From assembly GCA_029990175.1 (NCBI GenBank), contig JARKIP010000028.1:8868501-8932500 (forward strand): DNA of 64,000 nt, in the 5' to 3' direction. The position numbers and the translations under genes were made by a program. Positions within the stretch are counted from its first letter, which is position 1; each line of letters begins with the position of its first letter. The notes under the pieces were generated by a model that was given only the letters and a program-made list of their open reading frames with translations, was not told the DNA's origin and did no database searches. The stretch comes from Petunia secreta (taxonomy: Eukaryota > Streptophyta > Magnoliopsida > Solanales > Solanaceae). Below are positions 12,201 through 23,582 of this stretch, in pieces.

Positions 12201-15200
12201 AGACACGTAGGCCGTCAGGCTAAGATAATAGTAGCTCTTATGAGATCCTTCACATCCAAAATACTGCACATTACTAATTCTAGAAAATTTTCATAATCAC
12301 CCAAAAAAAAAAAAAAGAGAGATTTTGCAAGATACAATGAAAAAACAAAAAAATTACTAGATCATCTCATCATTTGATCAAACAAAAAATGGAGCCACAC
12401 AATTCTGCATAACAATTATATTTTTTTATATAAGTCTCTGCTGAACAATATTTTCGACTATATGGTTTCTAGAGATCTTTCTTTCTTCAAATATCATGGC
12501 TCTTCGCATTTTTGAGGTTAAGATCATATTTATACATGTGTTTCTCAATCAAGGAGTGAAGGTTTCATTTTCATTTTTTATGTAAAAAGTGGGTAGCCTG
12601 TAGATATACAAGCTTTGACACAGTTTTATTGGTTCAGACCAGTCCATGCATAAGATCATTTATGCATGTTGAGTTCCATTTCTCAATCACGGAGTAAAGT
12701 TTTCTTTTGACATTTTTTTCTGTGAGAAGTAGGATACCCCATGCATTTTGCAATCTTTTAAAACACAGTTCTAAAAGTTCACACCAAACCAGGTATGTAT
12801 TTATCTACCAAATTGTATCAAGCGAATGGCAACTAGATGTCTTACCTTGATATGTGGGTGGAAAACAGGTGGTGAATGTGATGCTAACACTAATCTAGTA
12901 AATATGAGAGCCTCAATCTTCAAATTCGACGTGGAAGATTTGTCCTGCAGAGTACAATTACAACAGTTAAAAGGAAAAGCAGAAATAAAACCAACAAAAT
13001 TCAAAAGATAAAGTACAAAGACCCGCAGTGAAAAGACAACTTACACATAGTGCCTTTTCAATTCCAGGAATAAGGGCTCCAATGTGCTCTGCAAGGCAAT
13101 CAGGCAGGACGACCACAAGTTCTTTCAAAACTGAAAATGCCCCAACCTACAGGAAAAAATGTGAAGCCAACAAACACATAAAACCGCAGTTTATACAAGG
13201 ACTACAGTAAGCAGTAGACACATACCTTTGTCTTGACAGATTTCTCCCGAAGTTGCTTATTTAGAGATCTAACAATCTTGGGGACTTCTTGCTTCAATAA
13301 CCATCTAGGACTGCATGACACAGTAGAAGTTACCAATGAGATTATCATGTCTTTGTCTTATCAAAAGAAAAAGAAAAATCATATTAAGATAATCAACACT
13401 ATAAAACTGGATTTAAACAGTCTGGGCTCAAGTATTTCATCTAAAAGTGCATATGTTTAGATACTAGTCTTCTGAATTGAAACAGGTGTTTCCATAAGTA
13501 ACTGCACTCACAGTTGATATCAGAATAAAAATATGGCAAGTAAAGTCATTCAAAGATGCAAAAGCGACAATCTTGCCTTGATTCATTCAGATCCGCTTGT
13601 CCTTTTGTTACATTGCCTGTTTGCCGCAACAGCTCATTGAACGTAGTAAACACATCCATCTGTTGAACAATTTATTCAGACAATTAAAACCACCTCGCCT
13701 ATGAAGTCCAAACTACAGCTCCAGTTTACCTTAACATTCTCTTCCCTTTCTTTAAATCTGTCGATCAACTTTGGACAAGCCTGCACAACGTTATAGATTT
13801 TTTTATAAAGAAGGTGAATCGTGAAGAAGTTATGGATTGAAATATTAACTTCTAATATTATGAGCAAATGAAGAGTATTTAGAAACATCTGAAATTTCAA
13901 TAAGAAAATTAGAGCAACATACATTAAGGAAAATCTAATGATAAATAGAGGGTAAACACTACGATACTGCACCTCAGATATAAATAGCTTTACGAAATCC
14001 AAATAGATCTTACTTCCTAATCAGTAATCATACCTGCTCATACAGCTTTGATAGCATCTCAGGACGAGTAACTATCAGTCCAGCCAAGCATTTGGCAGCA
14101 GCTCTTCTAACCTTCCAACTGATATCTTCATCATCTGTGTATTCGTTAGCACTCTCACTACAACACAAATGACAAGTGATTAGAGTGGCGAAAAAGTCTG
14201 CAATGTAAAACCAATTGGGTCTTAGCAAACTCCTGTGCATAAGTGAACATACTCATCTTCCTCTTCCTCAAGAAGTTCTTCATCAATATCTTCCTCCATA
14301 TTGTCGGTGAAGTTGGGATCATAGCTGAGATATTCCAGCGTGAGATGCAAAATTTCATCACAGTAGGAAGAAATATCCCGTGGACACCTTAGCAAAAAGC
14401 TTTCAAGTGCCTGGAAATGAAATTACTTCAAAACCAAGGCATCAAGGGGGAAAAGTAAAAAGAATAAAGTATAAACACAATCAACAAATATAACACCTGT
14501 AAACTATATTCACGAAGCTCCTCATCATTTTCAGATGCACTTGTACAGTAGTTAATTAGCAGTGGAACTGTCTCTCCAAGGTGGGGACCGAAACGATAGC
14601 CAACAGCACGACTGGAACCAGAGTTTGTCAGCTCGGTGATATTTGGTCAACAAAAATAAATAGATAGCAAAGAGGAAAGGTCTACAAAAAGAAGCACACA
14701 ATCCCAAAGGAAAAAAAAAGGATTAAATGCAAAAGGGACATTCAGGGGTGAGCATGCATGTGTCAGTTTGACACCTAGTAAAAGTTCATGTCCATGAGCA
14801 TTTGGCTAAAGTTAATAAGACAAGAAATATATCAAAGTTACATGTGAAACATCTGATAGGATGAGTTGCAAAGTATCAATTTAGATTCAGGATTGCTACC
14901 TCAGGGCCCCAATCATCTGAATGTTAGTTCGTATCATATCTGACTTTGAGGTCTTATTTCTCAAAAGGCGAACAACTTCAACTGTAGCTTTTGCCAGCAA
15001 ATCGTCCGACAAACTCGAAGATAATGATGCTGCATATAGAAAAAGGTTAAACTGAATTTACTGCAGGAAAAGTTGTAAGCTTGGCCGCTAGTCCTAAAGT
15101 ACATGATAGTATACGAAGCCTTATCAACCCATGTTCCCACACCGAACCGACAAATGCAATTACTATCTTGGAAAGCACCTTTGACTAAGCCATGAAACAA

Positions 15201-18080
15201 CCACTGTCTTTATTTAATAAACTGAAAAAGTTACCTATACATGAAACTGTTTTCTTCCTGACACTGGCTTGATTGGAACTCAGCTGAGGCAATAACGAAG
15301 TTAACAATGCCCCATGATCAGATGCCATCAGATTCCCATACTTGTGAAGAACATCACATAATATGTCAAGACACTCGCACTTAATCTCGGTGCTCATTCC
15401 CTGGAAAAGAGACAATCATAGTAACTAAAAAATAAAAGGATGTGCATTAGCACATAAAATAGCAAACAATGCATGATTTCCTCGAATGAAAGGCAGATAT
15501 ATATATACACACACACACACATATATATATAAAAATTAAGAATGACAGCATATCACTTGCTGAGAACAAACTGTACAGGCATTGACAATTTCACCAGTCA
15601 TGCACCATGCCTTTTGTTAATGGGCAACGGAACATGTCCTTCAGTTGGAATGATGGAGGAATCAATGACTTGACAAACAATTAAACACCCAGATAGGGAC
15701 ATCGAGGCACTTGCAGGTTGTGTGTACATTGAACCATGGATCAATCCCCATCTATAATAGCTTAATATTCTATTAGAACACAACATTAAGCAACACTGAT
15801 TCTTCTAACATTGGGATAAGTTCACGGGTAAGGGAACAGTTAGTGGATCCAAGCCTTTTGTTTAATTTTCCTTTTCATGACGGAGACAGTAAATTTTTGT
15901 AAGATTTTCTACTTCTTTTGGTATACTTCTTGTATATGGGTGCTTTTCCGCCCTTTGTGAATAAAATTTTATTGCTTAATCAGAAATGAAGGAACTAGTA
16001 AATGAGAACACTTTCCAGAAGCAAACTCTTAATTTCAACTCCCTCGAGCTGTCTTACATAAGGTGCAAAAGCTCCTACTGTATCCTCTTCCCAGCTACTA
16101 AGAACGAGTCTAGGCGCATCATTCGCGCAGACCTACCCACTTACTACTGCGATTAACTAAGAAGGAAATTAATCGGCTTGATGAGGAAACTAGAACTGGG
16201 ACTGAGAACCAAACAATAACAACGAATTGAACCAGGTCCAATAAAATAAAACCAGTAAGTCTCAATGTTGTAACTAAAAGCCATCCTAGGCAGGTATTAT
16301 ATATGATGTAACCTTGCCAAGCCCCTCAGGTAAACAAGATAATCAAGAGCAGTAAAAATTGAACGATCCCATCTCATTTCAGAAAAAGGTAATTTCTGCA
16401 TAATTTTTATTAAATGCCATACACCCATTCAATTCCCAAATTCAGGAGTCCCTTAAGTGTTGAAAGCAAGTTTAAATATGTGAGAAAGCACCATGCGACA
16501 TCACTCTTCTTATTCATAAAAACATACAGAAGAGCACATAGAATAAGCTATATTATACTACTTAAGACATCAAATTGATATTCCCTGAAAAGTGATCTTC
16601 CAATCCCAACTTACAGATGCATGTGCATTAATCCACAATAAAGTTGGCTTTGAGCAACTCACCGAAGCAGTGATCCCTCTTATTAACTTTGGTGAAATTG
16701 AGACAAGAACGGATTGAGCAACAGATGATGAAGGAACTTCAGAAACAATAGTCTTCAAAGCTATGCTTGCAATATCACGGTTTTGCTCTTTCCCATTAAG
16801 AAGTTTATCACAGAGCTTATTCGTCATCTCTAAAATTTGTTGCTCACGCACCTTCTTCGCCAATGGAGCAAGACTGGATAACGGATAACCAAAATAGTCA
16901 GAAAGCAACTATCAGAATAAAGTACAGTTTCTCGGGCTCAAGCAAAGTTGTAAATGGAGAGGAATCATGTCAACAGAAGATTAGAACCTATTTTTGATAA
17001 AGCGAAGATTAGTACTTATTCTAAGTATTGACATATGAACGGAAGATGGTATTCTAGTCTTTTCTTTCTGGTCAGGAAAAACATATTATAATTGCATAAA
17101 GCAAGAAAAATATGTCAAATCTCGAAAACAGAATTGGACAATCGAATTACAATCATGTAAGATTATGATTAGGATCGGGCATCACAAAGAGGATGTGGTG
17201 GGAAAATTCTTGTGGTAGCTCAGACTAGAGTTAGTTTACATTGTCCATTTTACCTTAGAATAGAACTCAAAAAATTTCCAATACAGTGGTCAGGCAGTAG
17301 TGAAAGAAAAAGTTCTAGGTCTTTTTCAAACATTAACCAAACAAAACAAAATCATAATCTATCTAATTTACAGGCATAGCCAGAAGAATGTATAATACTT
17401 GATTAAATGATCCTGGAACCTTAAAAGTTAAAGAGAATGGGTCGCAGTCAAATTTCTTATATGACCGCTCGTTTATCATTTTTGCACTAGACATCCAATT
17501 TCAAGTAACTTTAGATATTCAGAAATAACACCATCAAAGAGGGTTAATACCAAACATATTTGGTCTCAGTACAAAGAAAATCAGCAACAAAGAAAATGAA
17601 GTATTTGACAGACCAATGGTGATCAAGCAATGGGGTCTAGACTACGAAAAAGATTACAATCATTTTAGTAGGGTCGATTAGAAGCTCTTATGTCCAAGAC
17701 AGGAATATCATTACAAGTATAAGAAGCGAAAAATGGGAAAAGGTCAACCATTTCACAGCCAATCCAGAAACATCACCGGCAGCATCATCAAGCTGCTGCA
17801 AAACTGTGCTTGATAACTTCCCTTCAAGCTCAACATCAAGTTTAAATCCCTCTTTGTTCAACTCATTTAGCAAATCAGAAGTTGCCATGTATCTATAGTC
17901 CTTGTCCTTGCCCGTCATCTGCAAAATGAAGTCAAGCTAAGTCAAATTGCACATTCGAATGGAGGAACAGAAAATAGACATCCCAAGAAAATGTGAACAA
18001 GAAATGGACAACAAGAGGAAGTACCCACAAAGTTGGATGTTTACCTTCTCAAGTATGTTTGTAATTGTCATATTCGCCAT
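6287..18080 (-). CDS. CAND1: CAND1, cullin-associated NEDD8-dissociated protein 1 (28 coding exons)
   Basis: CAND1 binds unneddylated cullin-RBX1 and acts as the exchange factor for SCF substrate receptors; it is cytosolic and nuclear. Exons (minus): 18080-18045, 17918-17749, 16873-16663, 15400-15235, 15029-14900, 14611-14497, 14410-14253, 14157-14034, 13780-13730, 13659-13577, 13310-13226, 13146-13045, 12944-12846, 12158-12048, 11975-11892, 11817-11677, 11304-11212, 11114-10993, 10891-10729, 10652-10413, 9101-8853, 8753-8577, 8484-8338, 8159-8043, 7324-7156, 7028-6951, 6863-6725, 6383-6287. They sum to 3657 nt, 1218 aa plus stop, in one open frame, close to the length expected for plant CAND1. 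The protein starts MANMTITNILEK, is built of HEAT-type repeats, has an acidic insert near residues 313-340, and ends with the TIP120 C-terminal region (SLNRISGGDYSHKFKNLM, then LWEKYCSIRNE). All introns are GT-AG except one GC-AG (donor at 13576). The gene looks intact and functional. Confidence 0.95.
9613..9910. repeat. Possible LTR-retrotransposon remnant in a CAND1 intron
   Basis: The intron between coding exons 20 and 21 contains ATGGTATCAGAGTC (about 9754-9767), close to the initiator-tRNA-Met primer-binding site used by many plant LTR elements. It follows AT-rich sequence that could be an LTR end. I could not find a matching second LTR, so it is either a truncated or TRIM-like remnant or a chance match. 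Confidence 0.3.
12300..12800. other. Long CAND1 intron 13 with a diverged internal duplication
   Basis: The intron is 686 bp (12159-12845 region). Phrases such as TTTCTCAATCA...GGAGT occur at about 12541 and 12682 and are followed by similar sequence, suggesting an old tandem duplication of roughly 140 bp. There is also an A-run at 12303-12316. No gene is seen. Confidence 0.35.
15497..15531. repeat. (AT)n(AC)n(AT)n microsatellite
   Basis: A compound dinucleotide repeat lies inside CAND1 intron 4: AT repeats, then nine or so AC units, then AT repeats. The rest of this 1.26-kb intron (15401-16662) shows no gene. Confidence 0.9.
16874..17748. other. CAND1 intron 2, no gene seen
   Basis: This 875-bp AT-rich intron has no recognisable coding, RNA or transposon feature. 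Confidence 0.6.
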
Positions 18081-18170
18081 TTTTCAGGACCTTCAAAATC
18101 TATATTTGCCTTAATTTTACCAGCAGAAGGAAAAAATTGCGGTTTAATTAGCTGCAGATGGAAAAGAAAA

Positions 18171-18180
18171 TAATAATAAC

Positions 18181-18224
<44 letters not shown>

Positions 18225-18242
18225 CAACAATAATAATAATAA
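18171..18242. repeat. (AAT)n microsatellite
   Basis: About 72 bp of TAA/AAT units, with a short stretch of AAC units at 18221-18230, lie in the leader intron of CAND1. Confidence 0.95.
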
Positions 18243-19440
18243 AACAACTAAACATTCATGTGCAAATTAGCAAACCTCCAATTCACTGTTTAATGACTAT
18301 AACAAGTTCCTTATCGACAAGGATGTATTAATTCAAAGAAAACCTACATCTCTGAAATATAATCACAGTAAAAGAAATGATCTAAAAGTAGGAAACAGTC
18401 AAAGGAAAAGTCACACTGAAAACAGCAGGATACTAACAGCTATGAGCCAACCGCCCTGCCTACTGAACCATAGAGTAGAATGTAAAAGTCATTAATCTTT
18501 ATTTAAAGGAATAAGGTGTGGATACTCGGTACTGCCTACAGTATACGGGTAACAAAATTAAGAATAAGATATCTTAACCGACAATGTTAAATGAAAATGA
18601 ATGTTGGGCCACTAAATCCAAATCCACAATATGAGTTGTTGCTGAGATGGAAGTGCATTCAATATTAAAAATAACTACTGCAGAAAAATCAGAAATGAAG
18701 GTCGTTTGAGATGATTTAATCATGTCTAGTGTCAAACTCGAGATTCACCAGTTCTTTGGTGTGAAATCATGGTGAATTAAGGTGGTAAAAGGAACAAGGT
18801 AGACCTAAAATCACATAAAAGGAAGTTGTCTCAAAGGACCTACAATATCCTGGACCCCCACACAGACCTAATGAAAATAAAGAAGAAAATCACTGTAGGC
18901 AGTACCAATTACTTGGAATGATTGAATAGGCATGTCAGTGTATTTAGTTTAGGTCCAATGTTTTTTCTTTGCCATATCAAAGAAAATGAAAATATACTCA
19001 AATAGCGCTAGTTGATTGAATGCATTCCCTGTACTTCAACAGTCCCGGCCATCTCAGATTTTGCATTACCTTATTGGCAATCTCAGATCTTATCACCAGC
19101 GCTCTTGAATGCCAGTGATATCTATGACTTTCACAAATTGGTTTGCTCATAACCATTGAAGTGATATTGCCTCCAACAATTTGTTCCTTAAAACAAGTTA
19201 TCCCTGTGAGGAACTGAAACTCTAGTTCTTTATCATGAATGTATATTCCATCTATTTTTTTATAGTTTTATTAAACTTTCCATTTATTTGGTTAAACAAT
19301 CAACTTATGCATAGTAATAATTTTATCTTCTGGAAAGACCCTTCCCACCTCTAACCATGAAGATTTGAGTCACCAACGGGGCAAGAAAAAATCCCATTAT
19401 TGGCCCTAAGAAGGGGGTTAGGGTGGCATTTTTCCCCAAC

Positions 19441-19610
19441 CAGAGGCGGAGCCAGGATTTGAGTGGGAGATTCTATTCCTTTTGAGCTACTGGAATCTAA
19501 ATTAATAATTTATACATATTAAATAGAATTCTTATGACAAATACATGATTTGGGACAAAGCTACTCGGTTCGTTCGGCACTCCAGCTACGCCCTTTTACC
19601 TAGGGCTTGG
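19441..19610. repeat. Degenerate hAT-like MITE fragment
   Basis: The sequence AGAGGCGGAGCCAGGATT at the left and GCTACGCCC at the right resembles the hAT-type MITE at 57378-57710. No target duplication could be found here, so this copy is either old or truncated. Confidence 0.4.
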
Positions 19611-20015
19611 GTGTAGCGATACAAGCGCAACTTGCGATGTGCGGACTTATCTGAAGAAGGGTAGAGGGTCGAGGCTATTATCCACATAATTTCGAACTGT
19701 GTCCATTGGCCCTCATGGATTTCTCGATTATCTAAAACATCAATTCTCCCTACTAAGCTACTACATTGTGAATTTCAAGCAATAAAATCCAAAAAATTAT
19801 ATCAAAAAGTGATACAAAACAACTAGTAAACCCTAACAAATTCACTAAACATAAAACCCTAAAAACCATAAACACAATTAAAACACAGTACATTTCATAT
19901 AAAAAAACACTAAAATCGTTAAATGAAAATCAATGAACGATAAAGCTTACTTGGCCGATTGCCACACGCACACACACAGTGAGAAGCTCAGTATATATTA
20001 TATGTAGAGAATCGC

Positions 20016-20023
20016 TATTTATA
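20016..20023 (-). promoter_or_regulatory. TATA box of CAND1
   Basis: TATAAATA on the minus strand lies about 65 bp upstream of the proposed leader-exon splice donor. That leaves room for a start site near 19985 and a leader exon of about 40 nt. The CA-repeat in the leader lies at 19960-19979. Confidence 0.55.
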
Positions 20024-20159
20024 GAAATATTAATAATATCGATCTGTTTTTTGGTTATTTTTCACTTAAACCCTATAGGGACTGTCAATTTTTTATGTAG
20101 AGTGAGAAGTGTTTGATGGAGCATTTTATAGGAAGAGAAATTGGACAAAACGAATTATT

Positions 20160-20623
20160 CCTGCAGCAACAGTTGGATGTCACTTTGGTCCCTTAAGTTG
20201 TTCAATTTATCGTTATTGGGCCCTATTCTTTAACTTTGATCATTAATAAATGTTTAATTATTAGTAAAAACTTGTTTGATTATATTGATTGATTCATTTA
20301 AAGGTGAGGAGTGATTAGTCAATGTCGTTGCTCTCTAATAGTACTTTTTTCTAATTTATGCTATTTGTAAATATTTAAGTTTGTAATTACTACAATATAA
20401 AGATTTGTAGTCTTTTATGCTATTTATATAAATATTTAAGTCTGTAAATTATGATATAAAGATTTTATACTATCAATATGATTTAGCAAGTTTTATTTCT
20501 ATTCTTTTTTAGAAAATTACATGCAATTGGTTATTGATCAAACACATCAATTAAATATGGTATTTTAAACGTTACGGAGTTAATACGATTTTTCTAGTCT
20601 CTTGTAGACTATAAGTTGTTGAT
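20160..20623. other. AT-rich intergenic DNA between CAND1 promoter and element 2
   Basis: I see no gene or clear repeat here. TATTTATATAAATATTT-like phrases recur at 20355 and 20420. Confidence 0.5.
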
Positions 20624-20628
20624 GTACT

Positions 20629-21191
20629 TGTATTGGGTTAAATCCGTCGTCACCAAATTTGGTGACTAAGCATCCACGTAGGACGACGTATAGACGACAC
20701 GTGGCTATGAATGGGCATAAAGGCAACGGATAGAATCGAAGATGGACAACTATAACGGACAAATGAACAGTCACCACGACCAGAATAGTCGCAACTCGTC
20801 ATCAAGCCAATTCAAAATAGAAGTCTTATCCTTAAGCAACGTAACTGCTCGATTAAGGAGTTACAACTGCTCGTGAACGGACGCTTAGTTATCTATATAT
20901 TGTAATTTAAGTCACAAGCATTGTATCTAATTCTTCTCTGAACATACATCTGTATTCCAACTATTAATTAATACCCGATTCTTTACCTTCTGTCAATACT
21001 TATTACTACTACTCATAATCAAGTGATCTCATTTATTGTTCCGCTGCTTAAATATCATAAAGAGTACGAGGAAGGAAGTTTGATCAAGTCTATACGGCCT
21101 GAACACGGCATTTAATCTTGATTATTGATCGTGACTCCGCTTTATAAATTTAATTGTGACTTAACCTAATAAACGAAATTACGGTTAAACA
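20629..21191 (+). repeat. 5' LTR of element 2
   Basis: This 563-bp LTR begins TGTATTGGG and ends GGTTAAACA. An 18-bp perfect palindrome, GTCACCAAATTTGGTGAC, lies at 20649-20666. A TATA-like TATATAT at 20894-20900 would set the sense transcription start and the R region. It differs from the 3' LTR by five single-base changes and no indel. Confidence 0.95.
20894..20900 (+). promoter_or_regulatory. Probable LTR TATA box
   Basis: TATATAT sits in the middle of the LTR, about 300 bp before its end, a usual place for the U3/R boundary promoter. The same sequence is in the 3' LTR. Confidence 0.45.
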
Positions 21192-21194
21192 ATT

Positions 21195-21212
21195 TGGCGA
21201 CCACAGTGGGAG
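21195..21212 (+). other. Primer-binding site
   Basis: TGGCGACCACAGTGGGAG begins three bases after the LTR. Its first bases are complementary to a tRNA 3' end of the type ...GTGGTCGCCA, which I associate with tRNA-Arg, a primer reported for Tat/Ogre elements. The exact tRNA should be checked against a tRNA set. Confidence 0.7.
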
Positions 21213-21309
21213 CCGGTCAATAACTTCCGTAGGTTAATTGCTTATCGTATTTTATTCTTTATTCGCTTTCTTCTTGCTCGTTGGCTCTCCTCGTTTTCTT
21301 TTTGTCAAA

Positions 21310-23106
21310 ATGGCAGATAACAACTCACACAACAACGCTCCCATTGACGGGTAACAAGACCTCAACGCTGCGGAGCAAATAGACTTGAATCTGGCCGGGG
21401 ACGAGCAGCAAGATGTTATTCCTGCAGACGATGACGTAATCCCCATTGCAGAGGACGAGAACGTGCTCCCAGCTGAACAGGAAAATGAGCACAGCCAGCA
21501 GGGTAGTAGAAATAGCCGCCCTCCTGGCCGAGGAAACTTCGATCAAGGGCCTGGAGGACCTAGAAGACCCAATGGTCCTGGGAATTCGAGGAATTCTCAA
21601 GACGCTGTCCTTGAATTCATACGGCAACAGGCTGAAGTCAACAGGCAAATACGGGAAGCTATCGACGGCCTACGAGGACAAACCCTGCCAAACGCAGGAA
21701 ATCCACCCATTGGACGTCCAAGGGATGCTTCACCATCCCATGCCTCGAGACGCGCTGAAAATCAGAATGCAGGATCAGCAGTGCCAACGGAAATGAGCGA
21801 GGTCATGCAAACCCTCACCAGGCAGTTCAAAGAGAGCCAGGAGGCCCTACAGCGCTCTCTTCATGAGAGGATTGATCAGATCCCTGGCGCACCACCCACT
21901 TTGAAGAAAGTTGACGTTCAACGGTACACTCAAAGGCCTTGGAAGAAAGAAGCAGCACCAAAGGCAATACCCAAAACATTCAAAATGCCAAACATACCAA
22001 GATACCGGGGAACAACTGACCCCAACGACCACTTGATGATGTTTAGCAATTTCATAAAGGCAAGCGATCTCACCGACGAGGAGATCGAGTCAGTACAATT
22101 GAAGAAGTTCGTAGAAACCTTGGCAGATGGCGCTCTACGATGGTATTCAATGCTGCCACCAAATTCAATAGGATCTTTTGCCGAGATGGCGGAGTTATTT
22201 GTCAAAGCACACACAGGCGCTCAAAAAACAGAAACAAGAGTTGAAGACATCTTTGAAATCAAACAACTGCCCGGGGAGTCTCTCCGAAAGTATGTGGATC
22301 GCTTTCAGCGTGAACGTATGTTGCTACCCAAAGTTCCAGATCGATGGGCGGCTATTGCATTCACTAACAACTTGGACGTCAAAAGTTCTGAAGCGACCAG
22401 ACGATTGTATGAATCCCTGCGAGAATATCCTGCAGCAAACTGGTCGGATGTCTACAATCGTTATAATTCAAAGGTACGTATAGACGAAGATAAATTGATT
22501 GGCACAGGTGCCCGGGGACGGAGCCAAACTCGCACCAATGGCGCTGGGGGAAAGATCGAGACAGATAAACCAGACGCACGGCACGAGCCATATCCCAATC
22601 GGTCGCGTAACAACTCAAATGGACGCGGTCGTAACAACAAAGGCCTTGCAAGGGGCAATGATTCCGCTTCAACTTCTAGTGGACTTCCAACCCTGCCCGT
22701 TTTCAATATCGGAGCAGTTGAACTTGTAGCAGTGCTCGAGGGGATGAGCGAAAAGGTCAAATGGCCTAAGGATATGAAGGGTGACCCCAGCAAGCGCAAC
22801 AAAAACTTGTGGTGCGAATTCCATCGCGATCACGGCCACACAACGGATGACTGCAAGGCTCTAAGGTACGAGGTCGCTAACTTATTGAAACAGGGCTATC
22901 TCAAGGAGTACTTGACAGAAAAAGGAAAACAAACTCACGCAAAGGCCCAGCAAAATAAATCAGAACCTCCCCGAGCATCATCTCCAAAAATGACTGAAAC
23001 GTCATCTCTGGTGGTATTGAGGTTGATGCAGTCACATACACAGCAAAGAAATATGCCAAAGTATCTATTACAAAGACCAAATGACCACGACTTGAGGATA
23101 CAATAA
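21310..23106 (+). pseudogene. gag (capsid/nucleocapsid) of element 2, with an early stop and a 3' frameshift
   Basis: Gag forms the retrotransposon particle and packages RNA. The natural start is probably ATG 21310-21312 (MADNNSHNN), but codon 15 is TAA (21352-21354) and the frame reopens at 21385 for 573 codons. The retrotrans_gag core spans about PRYRGTTDPNDHL to the YNRYNSKVR segment. A CCHC-like knuckle follows: WCEFHRDHGHTTDDCKAL. Around 23000 the coding sense moves by one base into the protease frame, so the last 30 or so residues of this ORF, ending at 23106, are probably out of frame. The TAA looks like a CAA codon changed by C to T. Confidence 0.8.
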
Positions 23107-23582
23107 CTTTTGAAGAAACAGATGCAAATGGCTTGCAATTTTCTCATATGGACGCTTTAGTGATAACATTACGAGTGGAAGAGTTTGATGTCAAAAGAGT
23201 ACTCGTTGATCCAGGCAGTTCAGCGAACATCATATTATCTCGGGTCGTGCAGCAGTTGAAACTATACAATGAGATTGTACCAATTTCTCGTGTTCTCTCA
23301 GGATTTAACAATTCCAGCGAGAAGACGTTGGGAGAAATTACTTTGACGACCCTGGTCGAAGGCGTTATGAGACGAACAACGTTTCATGTCATTGATGGGG
23401 ATATGGCTTACAACATAATCCTTGGGAGGCCATGGATACACGATATGCAAGCAGTCCCGTCAACATATCATCAAGTAATGAAATTCCCTTCAGAGTGGGG
23501 AATACGGGAAGTTCGGGGAGAGCAGCGTTGCGCTAGAGATTGCTACTCAGTTGCAGTCAAGCTCCCCGAGGAGGAAAAATAG
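23107..23582 (+). pseudogene. Aspartic protease region of pol, element 2
   Basis: This retropepsin would cut the Gag-Pol polyprotein. The active-site motif is seen as LVDPGSSANI, and the flap and C-terminal motif as MAYNIILGRPWIH. The frame is continuous with the RT downstream but is closed by TAG at 23580-23582. Upstream the same frame has TGA at 23082-23084, where an Arg codon is expected, so the polyprotein cannot be read through from gag. The first Met at 23133 is not a real start. Confidence 0.8.

Larger units (their letters stand above)
18081..19950 (-). other. CAND1 leader with a probable 1.8-kb 5'-UTR intron
   Basis: On the minus strand a donor-like GGCCAA|GTAAGC lies at 19951/19950 and an acceptor-like ATCTGCAG ends at 18152, 71 nt before the ATG. 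Removing the intervening 1.8 kb would join a short leader exon to the coding exon 1. The interval has no ORF that resembles a protein and contains a long trinucleotide repeat. The splice sites are read by eye and need transcript support. Confidence 0.5.

Noticed and set aside
22461..22802. Minus-strand ORFs within gag
   Set aside because: They mirror gag codons on the opposite strand and are not conserved as independent proteins, unlike the spliced genes near the 3' LTRs.
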